From Oligella urethralis DSM 7531 (GTDB lineage Bacteria; Pseudomonadota; Gammaproteobacteria; Burkholderiales; Burkholderiaceae_B): a DNA stretch of 64,000 nucleotides. Where the stretch lies: positions 62,001 to 126,000 of the forward strand of contig NZ_AQVB01000006.1 in assembly GCF_000372065.1 (NCBI RefSeq), given 5' to 3'. This document shows positions 48,258 through 56,315 of this stretch, piece after piece (positions within the stretch are counted from its first letter, which is position 1; every line of letters begins with the position of its first letter). A model generated the notes under the pieces. That model made no database searches, was not told where the DNA came from, and saw only the letters and a list, made by a program, of their open reading frames with translations. Made by a program: the position numbers and the translations under genes.

Positions 48258-49280
48258 ATGAAAAAGTTATTACCCACCTCAACTGCCGGTAGTCTTCCCA
48301 AACCTTCTTGGTTGGCCGAGCCGGAAAAACTCTGGTCGCCCTGGAAGCTAGCGGGCGATGAATTAGCAGCGGCTAAGCGCGATGCCTTACTCCTCACCTT
48401 AAAAGAGCAGGAAGTGGCCGGCATTGATATCATCAGTGACGGTGAGCAAACACGCCAACATTTTGTGACGACATTTATTGAGCATCTTGATGGGGTCGAT
48501 TTTGAAAAGCGTGAAACCGTCCGTATCCGTGACCGTTATGATGCCAGTGTGCCCACGGTGATTGGTGAGGTTGCCCGTTCTAAACCTGTATTTGTGGAAG
48601 CGGCAAAGTTTTTACGTCAACACACTCAGCAGCCGATTAAATGGGCTTTACCGGGTCCTATGACCATGATCGATACCTTATATGATGCGCATTATCAGAG
48701 TCGCGAGAAATTGGCCTGGGAATTTGCCAAGATCCTGAATCAAGAGGCTAAGGAATTAGAAGCCGCCGGGGTGGATATTATTCAATTTGATGAGCCAGCC
48801 TTTAACGTCTTCTTTGATGATGTGAACGACTGGGGGATTGCAACCCTAGAGCGTGCCATTGAAGGCTTGAAATGTGAGACGGCAGTGCATATTTGCTATG
48901 GTTATGGCATTAAGGCCAATACGGATTGGAAAAAAACGCTTGGTTCCGAATGGCGTCAATACGAGGAGTTTTTCCCTAAATTGCAGCAATCGACGATTGA
49001 TCTTATTTCCTTAGAATGTCATAACTCGCATGTGCCAATGGATTTGTTGGAATTGATTCGTGGCAAAAAAGTGATGGTAGGAGCGATTGATGTGGCGACT
49101 AATGTCATTGAAACACCGGAAGAGGTAGCTGCTACCCTAAGAAAGGCCATGCAATTCGTGGATGCAGAAAATCTTTACCCATGCACTAACTGTGGCATGG
49201 CGCCATTATCGCGTGAGGTGGCAAATGCCAAGTTGCGTGCGCTCAGTGCTGGTGCAGCCATTGTTCGTAATGAGCTGTAA
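48258..49280 (+). CDS. mesD: MesD-type core methionine synthase (short MetE)
   Basis: A 340-residue protein covering only the catalytic C-terminal half of MetE. Predicted zinc ligands are His211 and Cys213 (AVHICYGYG), Glu253 (SLECHNS) and Cys312 (CTNCGM). The N-terminal folate-binding half of MetE is absent, so the methyl donor is probably not methyl-tetrahydrofolate triglutamate. With the DUF1852 gene upstream it matches the MesX-MesD pair, reported as oxygen-dependent and folate-independent. The start is ATG 48258. A terminator follows at 49313. Confidence 0.85.
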   Translation: MKKLLPTSTAGSLPKPSWLAEPEKLWSPWKLAGDELAAAKRDALLLTLKEQEVAGIDIISDGEQTRQHFVTTFIEHLDGVDFEKRETVRIRDRYDASVPTVIGEVARSKPVFVEAAKFLRQHTQQPIKWALPGPMTMIDTLYDAHYQSREKLAWEFAKILNQEAKELEAAGVDIIQFDEPAFNVFFDDVNDWGIATLERAIEGLKCETAVHICYGYGIKANTDWKKTLGSEWRQYEEFFPKLQQSTIDLISLECHNSHVPMDLLELIRGKKVMVGAIDVATNVIETPEEVAATLRKAMQFVDAENLYPCTNCGMAPLSREVANAKLRALSAGAAIVRNEL

Positions 49281-49312
49281 GCAGCTGCATAGCTACACGC
49301 TTTAATTTAATT

Positions 49313-49334
49313 AGCCCGCCCTGTGCGGGCTTTT
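49313..49334 (+). terminator. Intrinsic terminator after mesD
   Basis: GCCCGC (49314-49319) pairs with GCGGGC (49325-49330), a 5-nt loop, then TTTTCTT. Confidence 0.88.
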
Positions 49335-49467
49335 CTTATGCCTGGTGGGAGTGTTAACATAGCCCTTGCCAATGATTCGAGTTGCTAACGAATGGTTGTG
49401 CTGAGCTCTGCTTGCAGCGCTCGATCCTTTAATAGCAAGTTTGCTTAATTCCATAGAGGACATCATT

Positions 49468-50571
49468 ATGATTTCAAACATAAAAAGACGCGATTTTTTT
49501 AAGGTCGGTGCTGCCAGCAGCGCGATCTTATTGCCTAATTTAGCTTTTGCTGCCACTACCAAATCGGATGCGGCGCCGGTTGCTCGAGTTAATGAAAAAG
49601 AGCGTACTTTTGAAGTGACATTAAATCATCAATTACAGGAAGCGGGTAAAGTTTCTAAACTTTGGGTTCCACTTCCGCTTAATAGCGAATATCAGCAGTT
49701 AAAAAGCTTAATTCAACATAGCGGTAATTATGATGAGTTGGTACAAAGTGATTTTGAGATTCCAACGCTGTTTGCTCAGTTTAGCGAGCATCCCGCATCC
49801 ATTAGTAGTGTGTTTACCATCACCACGCAAGAGCGTAACACTGATTTTTCCAAGGTGAATTACGACGATAGCATAGCTTTGCCGGCCGAATTGGCTGAGT
49901 ACTTAGAGCCGACCAGACATATCCAAATTGATGGCATTGTTAAGGAAAAGGCAGAAGAAATCACCAAAGGGATTAAGGGTGATTTAGAGCGTGCCAAAGC
50001 AATTTATACCTGGGTATGTAATAACATGACCCGTGATGAGAGTATCGTCGGTTGTGGTGTGGGTGATGCCAAGGCCTTACTCGAATCGGGCAAGTTATAT
50101 GGTAAGTGTACTGATATTAGTTCAGTCTTTGTGGCCTTATGTCGTAGTGTCGGTATTGCTAGTCGTGAGGTGTTTGGTATCCGTGTAGGTGAGAGTCGTT
50201 TTAGTCCAGCTATGGGTAGTGGTAAGGACGGTGTTGCTAATATTACCGGTGCTCAACATTGTCGTGCCGAGTTTTACTTAAAGGGCTACGGTTGGATTCC
50301 ATGCGATCCGGGCGATGTAACCAAGGTGCGTTTAGCTGAAAAGCTCAGCAATGATGATAGTAAAATTGTTCAGTTGCGCGACTACCTATTCGGCAATTGG
50401 GAAATGTGCTGGATTGCCTATAACTGGGGCCGTGACTTTGCCTTAAAGCCGATGCCTGCTGAGCATCCGCTGAATAACTTCGGTTATCCCTATGCCGAAG
50501 TGGATGATAATGTGCAAGACTACTACTCGCCCAAAGAGTTTGCTTATGAGTACAAATCAGTTGAGCTCTAA
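49468..50571 (+). CDS. Tat-exported transglutaminase-like protein
   Basis: A 367-residue protein. The N-terminus carries a twin-arginine motif (KRRDFFK, Arg7-Arg8), a hydrophobic stretch and an AFA cleavage site, so export by the Tat system is predicted. The transglutaminase/protease-like core has Cys214 (YGKCTDIS), His264 (AQHCRAEFY) and Asp280 (IPCDPGD) in the right order for a triad. ATG 49468 follows AGAGGA by 7 nt. The end overlaps the start of a MerT-like gene, linking it to metal handling. Substrate unknown; Tat export would suit folding, or a metal, before export. Confidence 0.85.
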   Translation: MISNIKRRDFFKVGAASSAILLPNLAFAATTKSDAAPVARVNEKERTFEVTLNHQLQEAGKVSKLWVPLPLNSEYQQLKSLIQHSGNYDELVQSDFEIPTLFAQFSEHPASISSVFTITTQERNTDFSKVNYDDSIALPAELAEYLEPTRHIQIDGIVKEKAEEITKGIKGDLERAKAIYTWVCNNMTRDESIVGCGVGDAKALLESGKLYGKCTDISSVFVALCRSVGIASREVFGIRVGESRFSPAMGSGKDGVANITGAQHCRAEFYLKGYGWIPCDPGDVTKVRLAEKLSNDDSKIVQLRDYLFGNWEMCWIAYNWGRDFALKPMPAEHPLNNFGYPYAEVDDNVQDYYSPKEFAYEYKSVEL

Positions 50572-50950
50572 GCAAACAACTGATACGGCGACGCTTCAGC
50601 CAACTCAAAAAGTGCCTGATAAACCAGCTAAGCTCTGGTTATTAGGCGCTTTTATTAGTGCTGTGGGGGCGACTTTTTGTTGTCTCCCTGCGCTATTGTT
50701 TTTGCTATTTGGCAGTTCTTTTGGTTTAGTCGCTGTATTCACTTCACTAGAAGCATTGCGACCTATCTTAAGTGGCTTAGCCTTATTGAGCTTTGCGGTG
50801 TATGTATGGGCTCGGTTTTTCAGAAAGCAATGCGCCTTAAGGCATCGCCTGACGCTGCGCAGTCTGTGTTTTATCGTGCTGCTGTTTTTAGGCTTGATGT
50901 TGTTATTGTTTTACCCTGAAATTTTGGGGTTATGGTATTCATATGAGTAA
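50546..50950 (+). CDS. merT: MerT-like metal transport membrane protein
   Basis: A 134-residue membrane protein with three predicted helices. The first helix carries the paired Cys45-Cys46 (GATFCCLPALLFLLFG), the hallmark of MerT mercuric-ion transporters. A third Cys lies in the loop (KQCALRH). ATG 50546 overlaps the upstream gene by 26 nt, and it overlaps the MerP-like gene by 8 nt, so all three are translationally coupled. merA and merR are absent, so mercury need not be the natural substrate. Confidence 0.85.
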   Translation: MSTNQLSSKQTTDTATLQPTQKVPDKPAKLWLLGAFISAVGATFCCLPALLFLLFGSSFGLVAVFTSLEALRPILSGLALLSFAVYVWARFFRKQCALRHRLTLRSLCFIVLLFLGLMLLLFYPEILGLWYSYE

Positions 50951-51209
50951 AGTGTTATTGAGCATTTTAGCGGCCCTTAGTATTAACGGTGCCGAGCAAA
51001 GTTATGTGATCAAGGTGGAGGGTATGCATTGTCCACTGTGTACTGCCATGGTGCGTAAAGCCCTGCTTAAGGTAGAAGGGGTTAATACGGTCAAAGCAAG
51101 TCTTAGCGATAAGATGGCAAGGGTCGAAGCTGATGAGGAGGTGACGCGCGAGAGCCTGTTGGAGGCGATTGCTACCACCGGTTATGAAGGTGTTTTTGTC
51201 GAAGAGTAA
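50943..51209 (+). CDS. merP: MerP-like heavy-metal-binding protein
   Basis: An 88-residue protein with a short hydrophobic N-terminus (LLSILAALSINGAE, probable signal peptide) and one HMA domain. Metal-binding Cys30 and Cys33 are in GMHCPLCTAM. It would hand a soft metal ion to the Cys pair of the MerT-like protein. It is the last gene of the transglutaminase-merT-merP unit and is convergent to crcB with 23 nt between; no obvious terminator is seen there. Confidence 0.88.
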   Translation: MSKVLLSILAALSINGAEQSYVIKVEGMHCPLCTAMVRKALLKVEGVNTVKASLSDKMARVEADEEVTRESLLEAIATTGYEGVFVEE

Positions 51210-51232
51210 CGATAGTCGCATCAGGGATGGCT

Positions 51233-51613
51233 TTACTGTCCAAGGCTGATTTGATATGCCCAAATTCCCAAGAGTGTAAAAAGCAAGGAGCCGATCAGGT
51301 GTAGGGCGATGCTAAGCAGGGCATAGGCGATTTTGCCGCTTTGTAGTAGGGTGACGATTTCCATTGAAAAGGTAGAAAAGGTGGTGAGCGCACCACAAAA
51401 GCCGGTAATCAGAAAGAGTTTATAGTTAACGCTAAGCGTGCTATTGGCAAAAAAAGACACGGCAAAGCCGATGATAAAGCCGCCGATCCAATTCACGACT
51501 AAGGTGCCCAAAGCCACATTGGCAAGGTAGTGGTTTAATTGTAAACTGAGGCCCCAACGCAGCCATGCCCCAAGCATGGCACCGATACCAACGGCTAATA
51601 TTGATAAATACAT
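51233..51613 (-). CDS. crcB: Fluoride channel CrcB (Fluc)
   Basis: A 126-residue four-helix membrane protein that exports fluoride as a dual-topology dimer. Signature segments are GIGAMLGAWLRW, GTLVVNWIGGF and GFCGALTTFSTF, including the conserved Asn and the Phe box. The start is ATG 51613. No fluoride-riboswitch-like structure was recognised upstream, where a tnpB relic begins about 60 bp away. Confidence 0.95.
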   Translation of the reverse strand: MYLSILAVGIGAMLGAWLRWGLSLQLNHYLANVALGTLVVNWIGGFIIGFAVSFFANSTLSVNYKLFLITGFCGALTTFSTFSMEIVTLLQSGKIAYALLSIALHLIGSLLFTLLGIWAYQISLGQ

Positions 51614-51672
51614 CGCTTCTTCTGCCTATTCTTCGTGTCATTTAAAATACCGTAGCTTAGTCAAGGATTTTA

Positions 51673-51747
51673 GCCGACTTTATCGCCAGTCGGAACATTC
51701 TTGCGGTCGGGCTTGGCCGTCTGGAAGCAGGAATCCCATCCCTTTAG
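51673..51747 (+). pseudogene. tnpB: 3' tail of an IS605-type tnpB
   Basis: The frame reads ADFIASRNILAVGLG then RLEAGIPSL and stops at 51745-51747. ADxxAxRNILAxG is the last conserved block of TnpB proteins (the RuvC-III Asp region after the zinc finger), and the tail before the stop is also typical. Everything 5' of it is missing. The right-end hairpin overlaps the stop codon, as in intact elements. Confidence 0.8.
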
Positions 51748-51764
51748 GGAGGGGAGGAAGTCAA
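51735..51764 (+). mobile_element. IS605-type right-end hairpin (omega-RNA scaffold relic)
   Basis: CCCATCCC (51735-51742) pairs with GGGAGGGG (51747-51754), one mismatch and a TTTA loop, then AGGAAGTCAA. The same layout, GGAATC-hairpin-GGGGAGGA(T/A)GTCAA, ends the relic at 35396. The yqaA-like gene begins about 30 nt on. Confidence 0.75.
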
Positions 51765-51792
51765 CCTTGTAACGCAGATTAAAAAAATTGAA

Positions 51793-52230
51793 TTGCCCGT
51801 GTTAAATTATTTTATTGTGTTTGCGACAGGCTTTATTGCCGCCACGCTCTTGCCGGCACAGTCGGAAGCGGTGTTATTGGGCATGCTGCACTTATCGCAA
51901 CAATCGGCCATGCTATTGGTGCTGTTTGCTACGGTGGGTAATGTCTTGGGTTCGGTACTGAACTGGTGGTTGGGTACGCAGCTTGAGCGTTTTAAGGAGC
52001 GTTCGTGGTTTCCGGTGTCAGAACAGCGTTTAGTACAAGTGCAAGACTATTATCAACGCTACGGGTCTTGGATATTATTATTTTCCTGGTTGCCGATTAT
52101 TGGTGATCCCATCACCTTTGTTGCCGGGGTGCTGCGAGAGCGATTCTATCGTTTTTTAATCCTCGTCAGCTTGGCAAAGGGCGGGCGCTACGTTCTGATC
52201 AGTTTAGCCTATGTCTATGCCCAAGCTTAG
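51793..52230 (+). CDS. YqaA/DedA-like small membrane protein
   Basis: A 145-residue membrane protein resembling E. coli YqaA (FATGFIAATLLPAQSEAVLLGML, LFSWLPIIGDPITFVAGVLR). The region FSWLPIIGDP matches the conserved re-entrant part of the DedA/SNARE-associated family. The start is uncertain: TTG 51793 or GTG 51799, neither with a ribosome-binding site. The tnpB relic ends about 30 nt upstream, so insertion may have replaced the native start region. It runs into the AlkD-like gene with a 10-nt gap. Confidence 0.82.
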   Translation: MPVLNYFIVFATGFIAATLLPAQSEAVLLGMLHLSQQSAMLLVLFATVGNVLGSVLNWWLGTQLERFKERSWFPVSEQRLVQVQDYYQRYGSWILLFSWLPIIGDPITFVAGVLRERFYRFLILVSLAKGGRYVLISLAYVYAQA

Positions 52231-52240
52231 GAGTATCACA

Positions 52241-52960
52241 ATGTCTATCGTTAGTATTCAAAACCGTTTATTTGAGCTGCGGGATAGCAGTTATGCCGAG
52301 TTTCAACGCCAACTCGTGCCGACCTTAGCGCCAGAACGCATTATCGGGGTGCGACTGCCGCAATTACGACGTTTAGCCAAGACGCTGAGTCAGGAAGCAT
52401 CAGAGCCGTTTCTACGAGCGCTACCGCATTCATACTATGATGAAAATATGCTGCATGCCATTTTGCTATCGGAAATGCGGGCGTTTGAGGAATGTCTAGC
52501 GGCAGTGGAACGCTTTTTACCCTTTATCGATAATTGGGCTGTCTGTGATACGCTATCGCCCAAGGTGTTTAAGGAGCATCGGCCCGAGCTGTTGCTACCT
52601 ATCCGTCGCTGGTCAGTCGCAGCGCATGGCTATCAAAGACGCTTTGCAATCACTATGCTAATGCGTCATTTTCTGGATGAGGATTTTAAGCCTGCCTATT
52701 TAGCCATTCCTATGGCTATGTGCTCTGATGAATACTATGTCAATATGGCCATCGCCTGGTTTTTTGCCACAGCCTTAGCTAAGCAATGGGCATCGACCAT
52801 TGGCTTGATTGAGGAGCAACGATTAGCCCCTTGGGTGCATAATAAAACCATACAAAAAGCCCGAGAAAGTTATCGCATTACAACCGCTCAAAAAGACTAC
52901 TTACTGAGTTTAAAGCAAGCGCCTAGAAAACAATCAGCTGGAGGTCTTGCTCATAACTGA
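52241..52960 (+). CDS. AlkD-like DNA alkylation repair protein
   Basis: A 239-residue all-helical protein of the DNA alkylation repair family built of HEAT-like repeats (IIGVRLPQLRRLAKTL, YYDENMLHAILLSEM, FIDNWAVCDTLSPKVF, YVNMAIAWFFATALAK). Known members excise bulky or cationic alkylated bases, while others bind DNA without catalysis. The DNWAVCDTL segment corresponds to the conserved Trp/Asp region. ATG 52241 has AGGAG at the right distance. Confidence 0.88.
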   Translation: MSIVSIQNRLFELRDSSYAEFQRQLVPTLAPERIIGVRLPQLRRLAKTLSQEASEPFLRALPHSYYDENMLHAILLSEMRAFEECLAAVERFLPFIDNWAVCDTLSPKVFKEHRPELLLPIRRWSVAAHGYQRRFAITMLMRHFLDEDFKPAYLAIPMAMCSDEYYVNMAIAWFFATALAKQWASTIGLIEEQRLAPWVHNKTIQKARESYRITTAQKDYLLSLKQAPRKQSAGGLAHN

Positions 52961-53068
52961 TTAGATGTGGCCTATGGCAACTACTAATAATAGCCAAGGG
53001 CTAAGCGGCAGTAGCGAGAATTTGTTAAAGTTAAACTAGATTTAATTAATGGCCAAAGGGGAAACGTC

Positions 53069-53932
53069 ATGAGATCAGCAAATTATTTTTTCAAAGAGGA
53101 TGAGCTCATTGATCAGCAGTATAAGGTCAAATCCTTGATATCGATTAATGACTATGCCCAAACTTACCGCGTGCGTAATCCGGCCTTTGAGGCCAAGGTA
53201 TTAAAGCTTTTTTTAAAGGAGGCAAATACTGAACTCTCGGTGCTTGAACGCTTGGATAGCCCGCATGTGGTCAAGCTGGATAGCGTCGGGCAAGTCCGAG
53301 TGAATGGCAGCGATTATCCCTATGCTATTTTAGATTATGTTAATGGCGATAGTCTTTTCGAGCGCACTGAACGGCAGGAGATGCTCTCATTTATCGGTGC
53401 TTATAATGTCTTTTTAGGCATTATCAATGCCTTGATTTATTTGCGACGTTTACATCCCGCCGTGGATCATTATCGTATTTTGCCTAAAAACATCATCCTG
53501 AATCTAGCTTCCAATGCCTTTTTGCCCGTGTTAGCGAATTTTAGTTCCAGTGGTGCTAAGGATATTGACTATACGCCGGATGAGATGTTTTTTATCGCTC
53601 CGGAAATGCTGCACAAGCATCGGCATGAGAGTACGGACCTATATTCAGCGGCAGCGATTTATTATTATTTATTGCATGGTCATGCACCCTTTAGTAAGGA
53701 GATGAATGCGCCTGCGATGCAAGCGATACCGTTTGAAGAGGCCTTATTTAGGCAAAAGCAGAGTTTAGTGGATTTTCATGTGGACTTATATGATTCCACG
53801 CGCTACATCATTCGCAAAGCCATGCACCCTGATCCAACAGCGCGCTATCAGGATCCAGCAGAAATTCGCCGAGATTTATACAAAGATCCTCACGATCCCT
53901 GTTTTAGCGAGTACTTGGCCGCACTTAAGTGA
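53069..53932 (+). CDS. Protein pseudokinase (Ser/Thr-kinase fold)
   Basis: A 287-residue protein with the layout of a Hanks-type kinase but lacking catalytic residues. The Gly-rich loop is absent (SLISINDYAQTYRV). A candidate ATP Lys46 remains in VLKLF. The HRD motif is HYR (134-136) without Asp, Asn141 is kept, and DFG is NFS (157-159). APE (177-179), STDLYS and the C-lobe DPTARYQDP motif are well conserved. It is therefore probably a scaffold or sensor rather than an enzyme. There is no membrane segment. A GTGA overlap joins it to the next gene, a membrane protein. Confidence 0.85.
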   Translation: MRSANYFFKEDELIDQQYKVKSLISINDYAQTYRVRNPAFEAKVLKLFLKEANTELSVLERLDSPHVVKLDSVGQVRVNGSDYPYAILDYVNGDSLFERTERQEMLSFIGAYNVFLGIINALIYLRRLHPAVDHYRILPKNIILNLASNAFLPVLANFSSSGAKDIDYTPDEMFFIAPEMLHKHRHESTDLYSAAAIYYYLLHGHAPFSKEMNAPAMQAIPFEEALFRQKQSLVDFHVDLYDSTRYIIRKAMHPDPTARYQDPAEIRRDLYKDPHDPCFSEYLAALK

Positions 53933-54372
53933 GTGGTTTAGCGCGCAGTTTACGTTTTTTTGAGAAGTCGATGGAAGAGCATACGCAAAAACTAGGTGTT
54001 TGGATAAGTCTCTATTGTGTGAGCGCAGTTATCACTGGGGTAGGGGCGTTTTTATTTGCCTTGATTGGTCTTAAAAATCTCTCCGAGACGCCCGCAGGTT
54101 TTACTTTACTGATTAGTTTGTTATTTTTAACAGCCTTGATTCATTTTTTTCTGGTGTATCGCCTACTGGGGGTTAAAACACCAGCGACGATTTATATGGT
54201 GTGGGCCTTTGAATTAGCAAATATTATCTTGACCTTGTTGGGCTTATCTGCTGCCGGTGCGCCAGTGCTGCTTTATCTGCTCATTAGAGCTGCATTTTTG
54301 TGTTATTTCTTTTTATCAAAGCGGGTGAGAGCGCTGTATGGCTTTAGGTCTAGCAGTGTCGAGAGTATTTAA
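53929..54372 (+). CDS. Four-helix membrane protein coupled to the pseudokinase
   Basis: A 147-residue protein I do not recognise. It has a short basic N-terminus (SGLARSLRFFEKSMEE) and four hydrophobic segments at about 25-48, 58-77, 86-107 and 108-128, with a basic C-terminal tail. The start GTG 53929 overlaps the pseudokinase stop by 4 nt, so the two are made together. No transport or enzyme motif is visible. A GCTTGTC/GACAAGC hairpin (54384-54406) follows the gene, without a T-run. Confidence 0.7.
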   Translation: MSGLARSLRFFEKSMEEHTQKLGVWISLYCVSAVITGVGAFLFALIGLKNLSETPAGFTLLISLLFLTALIHFFLVYRLLGVKTPATIYMVWAFELANIILTLLGLSAAGAPVLLYLLIRAAFLCYFFLSKRVRALYGFRSSSVESI

Positions 54373-54492
54373 AATGCGCATTGGCTTGTCGATGAACTGG
54401 ACAAGCTAAGCCATGCAGGAGCGGTAGTGATATGATGCTGTCACTGAGCTTATCGGCGCTCCATTCAAACACATTGGGCGAAGCTTTTCAGT

Positions 54493-54498
54493 TATAAT
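54493..54498 (+). promoter_or_regulatory. -10 element for the DUF2889 gene
   Basis: A perfect TATAAT 39 nt before the GTG start; no good -35 was found at the usual distance. Confidence 0.4.
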
Positions 54499-54536
54499 AG
54501 CATGGGCAAAAATGATAAATAGATAGTTGAGGCAAC

Positions 54537-55073
54537 GTGGTCGAACGTAAAAAAATTCATACGCGCCAAATGAGCATTGAGTCTTATGAGCGAAGTGATG
54601 GTCTTTGGGATATTGAAGCCAAATTAGTTGATTTCAAAAGCTATGATTTTACAAAATCGGATGGTTCAATCAAAAAGGCGGGCGATCCAGTTCATGATTT
54701 AAATATCTGCTTGACGGTGAATGACGAGGGTTTGATTGTTGATGTCGGGGTTTCCTATGATGCAGCACCCTATGGTGATGTTTGTCGCGCCATTGAGGAA
54801 TCTTATCAGCGGCTGATTGGGCTCCATTTACTAAAGGGCTTTCGGCACAAGGTGCGTGAGCAGTTTGCTAAAACACAGGGCTGTACGCATATGAGCGAGT
54901 TAGCGGTGCTGATCCCAACTGTTTTTGTTCAAAGCTTATCACGCAAACGTATCAATGATGCGGTTGATAGCGGTCGACGTCCGTTTCAGCTAGAGGGCTG
55001 TCATGCTTATGCCTTAGGGTCACCCGTTGTAAAGGAGTTTTATCCTCAATGGTATGTGCCAACGGTAGATTAA
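54537..55073 (+). CDS. DUF2889 family protein
   Basis: A 178-residue protein of the DUF2889 family, found upstream of sucC in many Betaproteobacteria. It shows HTRQMSIESYERSDGLWDIEAKLVD near the N-terminus and CTHMSELAVLIPTVFVQS near the C-terminus. The function is unknown. The start is GTG 54537 with GAGG just upstream. A terminator-like hairpin separates it from sucC. Confidence 0.85.
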   Translation: MVERKKIHTRQMSIESYERSDGLWDIEAKLVDFKSYDFTKSDGSIKKAGDPVHDLNICLTVNDEGLIVDVGVSYDAAPYGDVCRAIEESYQRLIGLHLLKGFRHKVREQFAKTQGCTHMSELAVLIPTVFVQSLSRKRINDAVDSGRRPFQLEGCHAYALGSPVVKEFYPQWYVPTVD

Positions 55074-55090
55074 TTAGTTGTAAATCACGC

Positions 55091-55116
55091 ACTTTATTTT
55101 TAGAATAAAGTTTTTT
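55091..55116 (+). terminator. AT-rich terminator between the DUF2889 gene and sucC
   Basis: ACTTTATT (55091-55098) pairs with AATAAAGT (55104-55111) over a 5-nt loop, followed by T6. It lies 24 nt before the sucC ATG. Confidence 0.6.
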
Positions 55117-55139
55117 CAATTATTTCTTATAGGTCATCT

Positions 55140-56300
55140 ATGAATATTCATGAGTATCAAGGTAAGGAACTATTAAGAAAGTTCGGTGTTAATGTACCTC
55201 GCGGTATTCCGGCTTTTACAGTAGAGGAGGCTGTCAAGGCAGCTGAGGAGCTTGGCGGTCCGGTTTGGGTTGTAAAAGCACAGATTCATGCCGGCGGTCG
55301 TGGTAAGGGCGGCGGTGTAAAATTAGCTAAATCAGTGGATGAGGTGCGTCAACTTGCTTCCGAAATCCTCGGTATGCAGTTAGTTACTCATCAAACCGGC
55401 CCTGAGGGTCGCAAGGTGAAGCGTCTGCTTATCGAAGAGGGTGCTGATATCAAAAAGGAGTATTACCTAGGTATCGTCACTGACCGTGGTACTCAGAAAA
55501 ATGCGGTCATGGCTTCTAGCGAAGGTGGTATGGACATTGAAGAAGTAGCGGCCAAAACCCCTGAAAAGCTACTTAAGGTGTTTGTGGATCCTGCCACTGG
55601 TTTGACGGCAGAGGATGCTGAGAAATTAGCACGCGGTATTGGTGTGCCTGAAGCCTCGATTGCAGAAGCAGTGGATCAGTTCCAAAAACTGTACCAAGCA
55701 TATTGTGAGACTGACGCTTCTTTGGCCGAGATTAACCCGCTTATCCTAACGGGTGACGGTCATATTCGTGCCTTGGATGCGAAGTTTAACTTTGACTCGA
55801 ATGCTTTATTCCGTCAGCCTGAGATTGTGGCTTATCGTGACCTAGACGAAGAGGATCCAGCTGAGATTGAAGCCAGCAAGTTCGATTTAGCCTATATTCA
55901 ATTAGACGGTAATATTGGTTGTTTGGTAAATGGTGCTGGTCTAGCGATGGCGACCATGGATACCATTAAGCTCTTTGGTGGTGAGCCTGCTAACTTCCTC
56001 GACGTTGGCGGTGGCGCAACCGCTGAAAAAGTGACCGAAGCCTTTAAAATCATGTTAAAAAATGACGATGTTAAAGCCATTCTAGTGAATATCTTTGGTG
56101 GTATTATGCGTTGTGATGTGATTGCTGAAGGGGTGGTTGCTGCCTGCCGTGCGGTTAACTTAAATGTGCCTTTAGTAGTGCGCATGAAGGGTACCAACGA
56201 GGGGTTAGGTAAGCAAATTCTTGCTGATTCTGGTTTGCCAATTATTAGTGCTGATACCATGGCTGAAGCCGCAACCAAGGTTGTAGAAGCCGCCAAATAA
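55140..56300 (+). CDS. sucC: Succinyl-CoA synthetase beta subunit
   Basis: A 386-residue ATP-grasp subunit ([56 protein letters not shown]). With SucD it makes succinate and ATP or GTP from succinyl-CoA in the citric acid cycle. Full length. sucD follows 15 nt downstream. Confidence 0.98.
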   Translation: MNIHEYQGKELLRKFGVNVPRGIPAFTVEEAVKAAEELGGPVWVVKAQIHAGGRGKGGGVKLAKSVDEVRQLASEILGMQLVTHQTGPEGRKVKRLLIEEGADIKKEYYLGIVTDRGTQKNAVMASSEGGMDIEEVAAKTPEKLLKVFVDPATGLTAEDAEKLARGIGVPEASIAEAVDQFQKLYQAYCETDASLAEINPLILTGDGHIRALDAKFNFDSNALFRQPEIVAYRDLDEEDPAEIEASKFDLAYIQLDGNIGCLVNGAGLAMATMDTIKLFGGEPANFLDVGGGATAEKVTEAFKIMLKNDDVKAILVNIFGGIMRCDVIAEGVVAACRAVNLNVPLVVRMKGTNEGLGKQILADSGLPIISADTMAEAATKVVEAAK

Positions 56301-56315
56301 GATAGAGGATTACAA

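Noticed and set aside
51614-51672. Fluoride riboswitch upstream of crcB
   Set aside because: The short leader on the minus strand shows no pseudoknot-like pattern and is cut off by the tnpB relic.
53069-53932. Active Ser/Thr protein kinase
   Set aside because: The catalytic Asp of HRD and the metal-binding Asp of DFG are both replaced, and the Gly-rich loop is absent.
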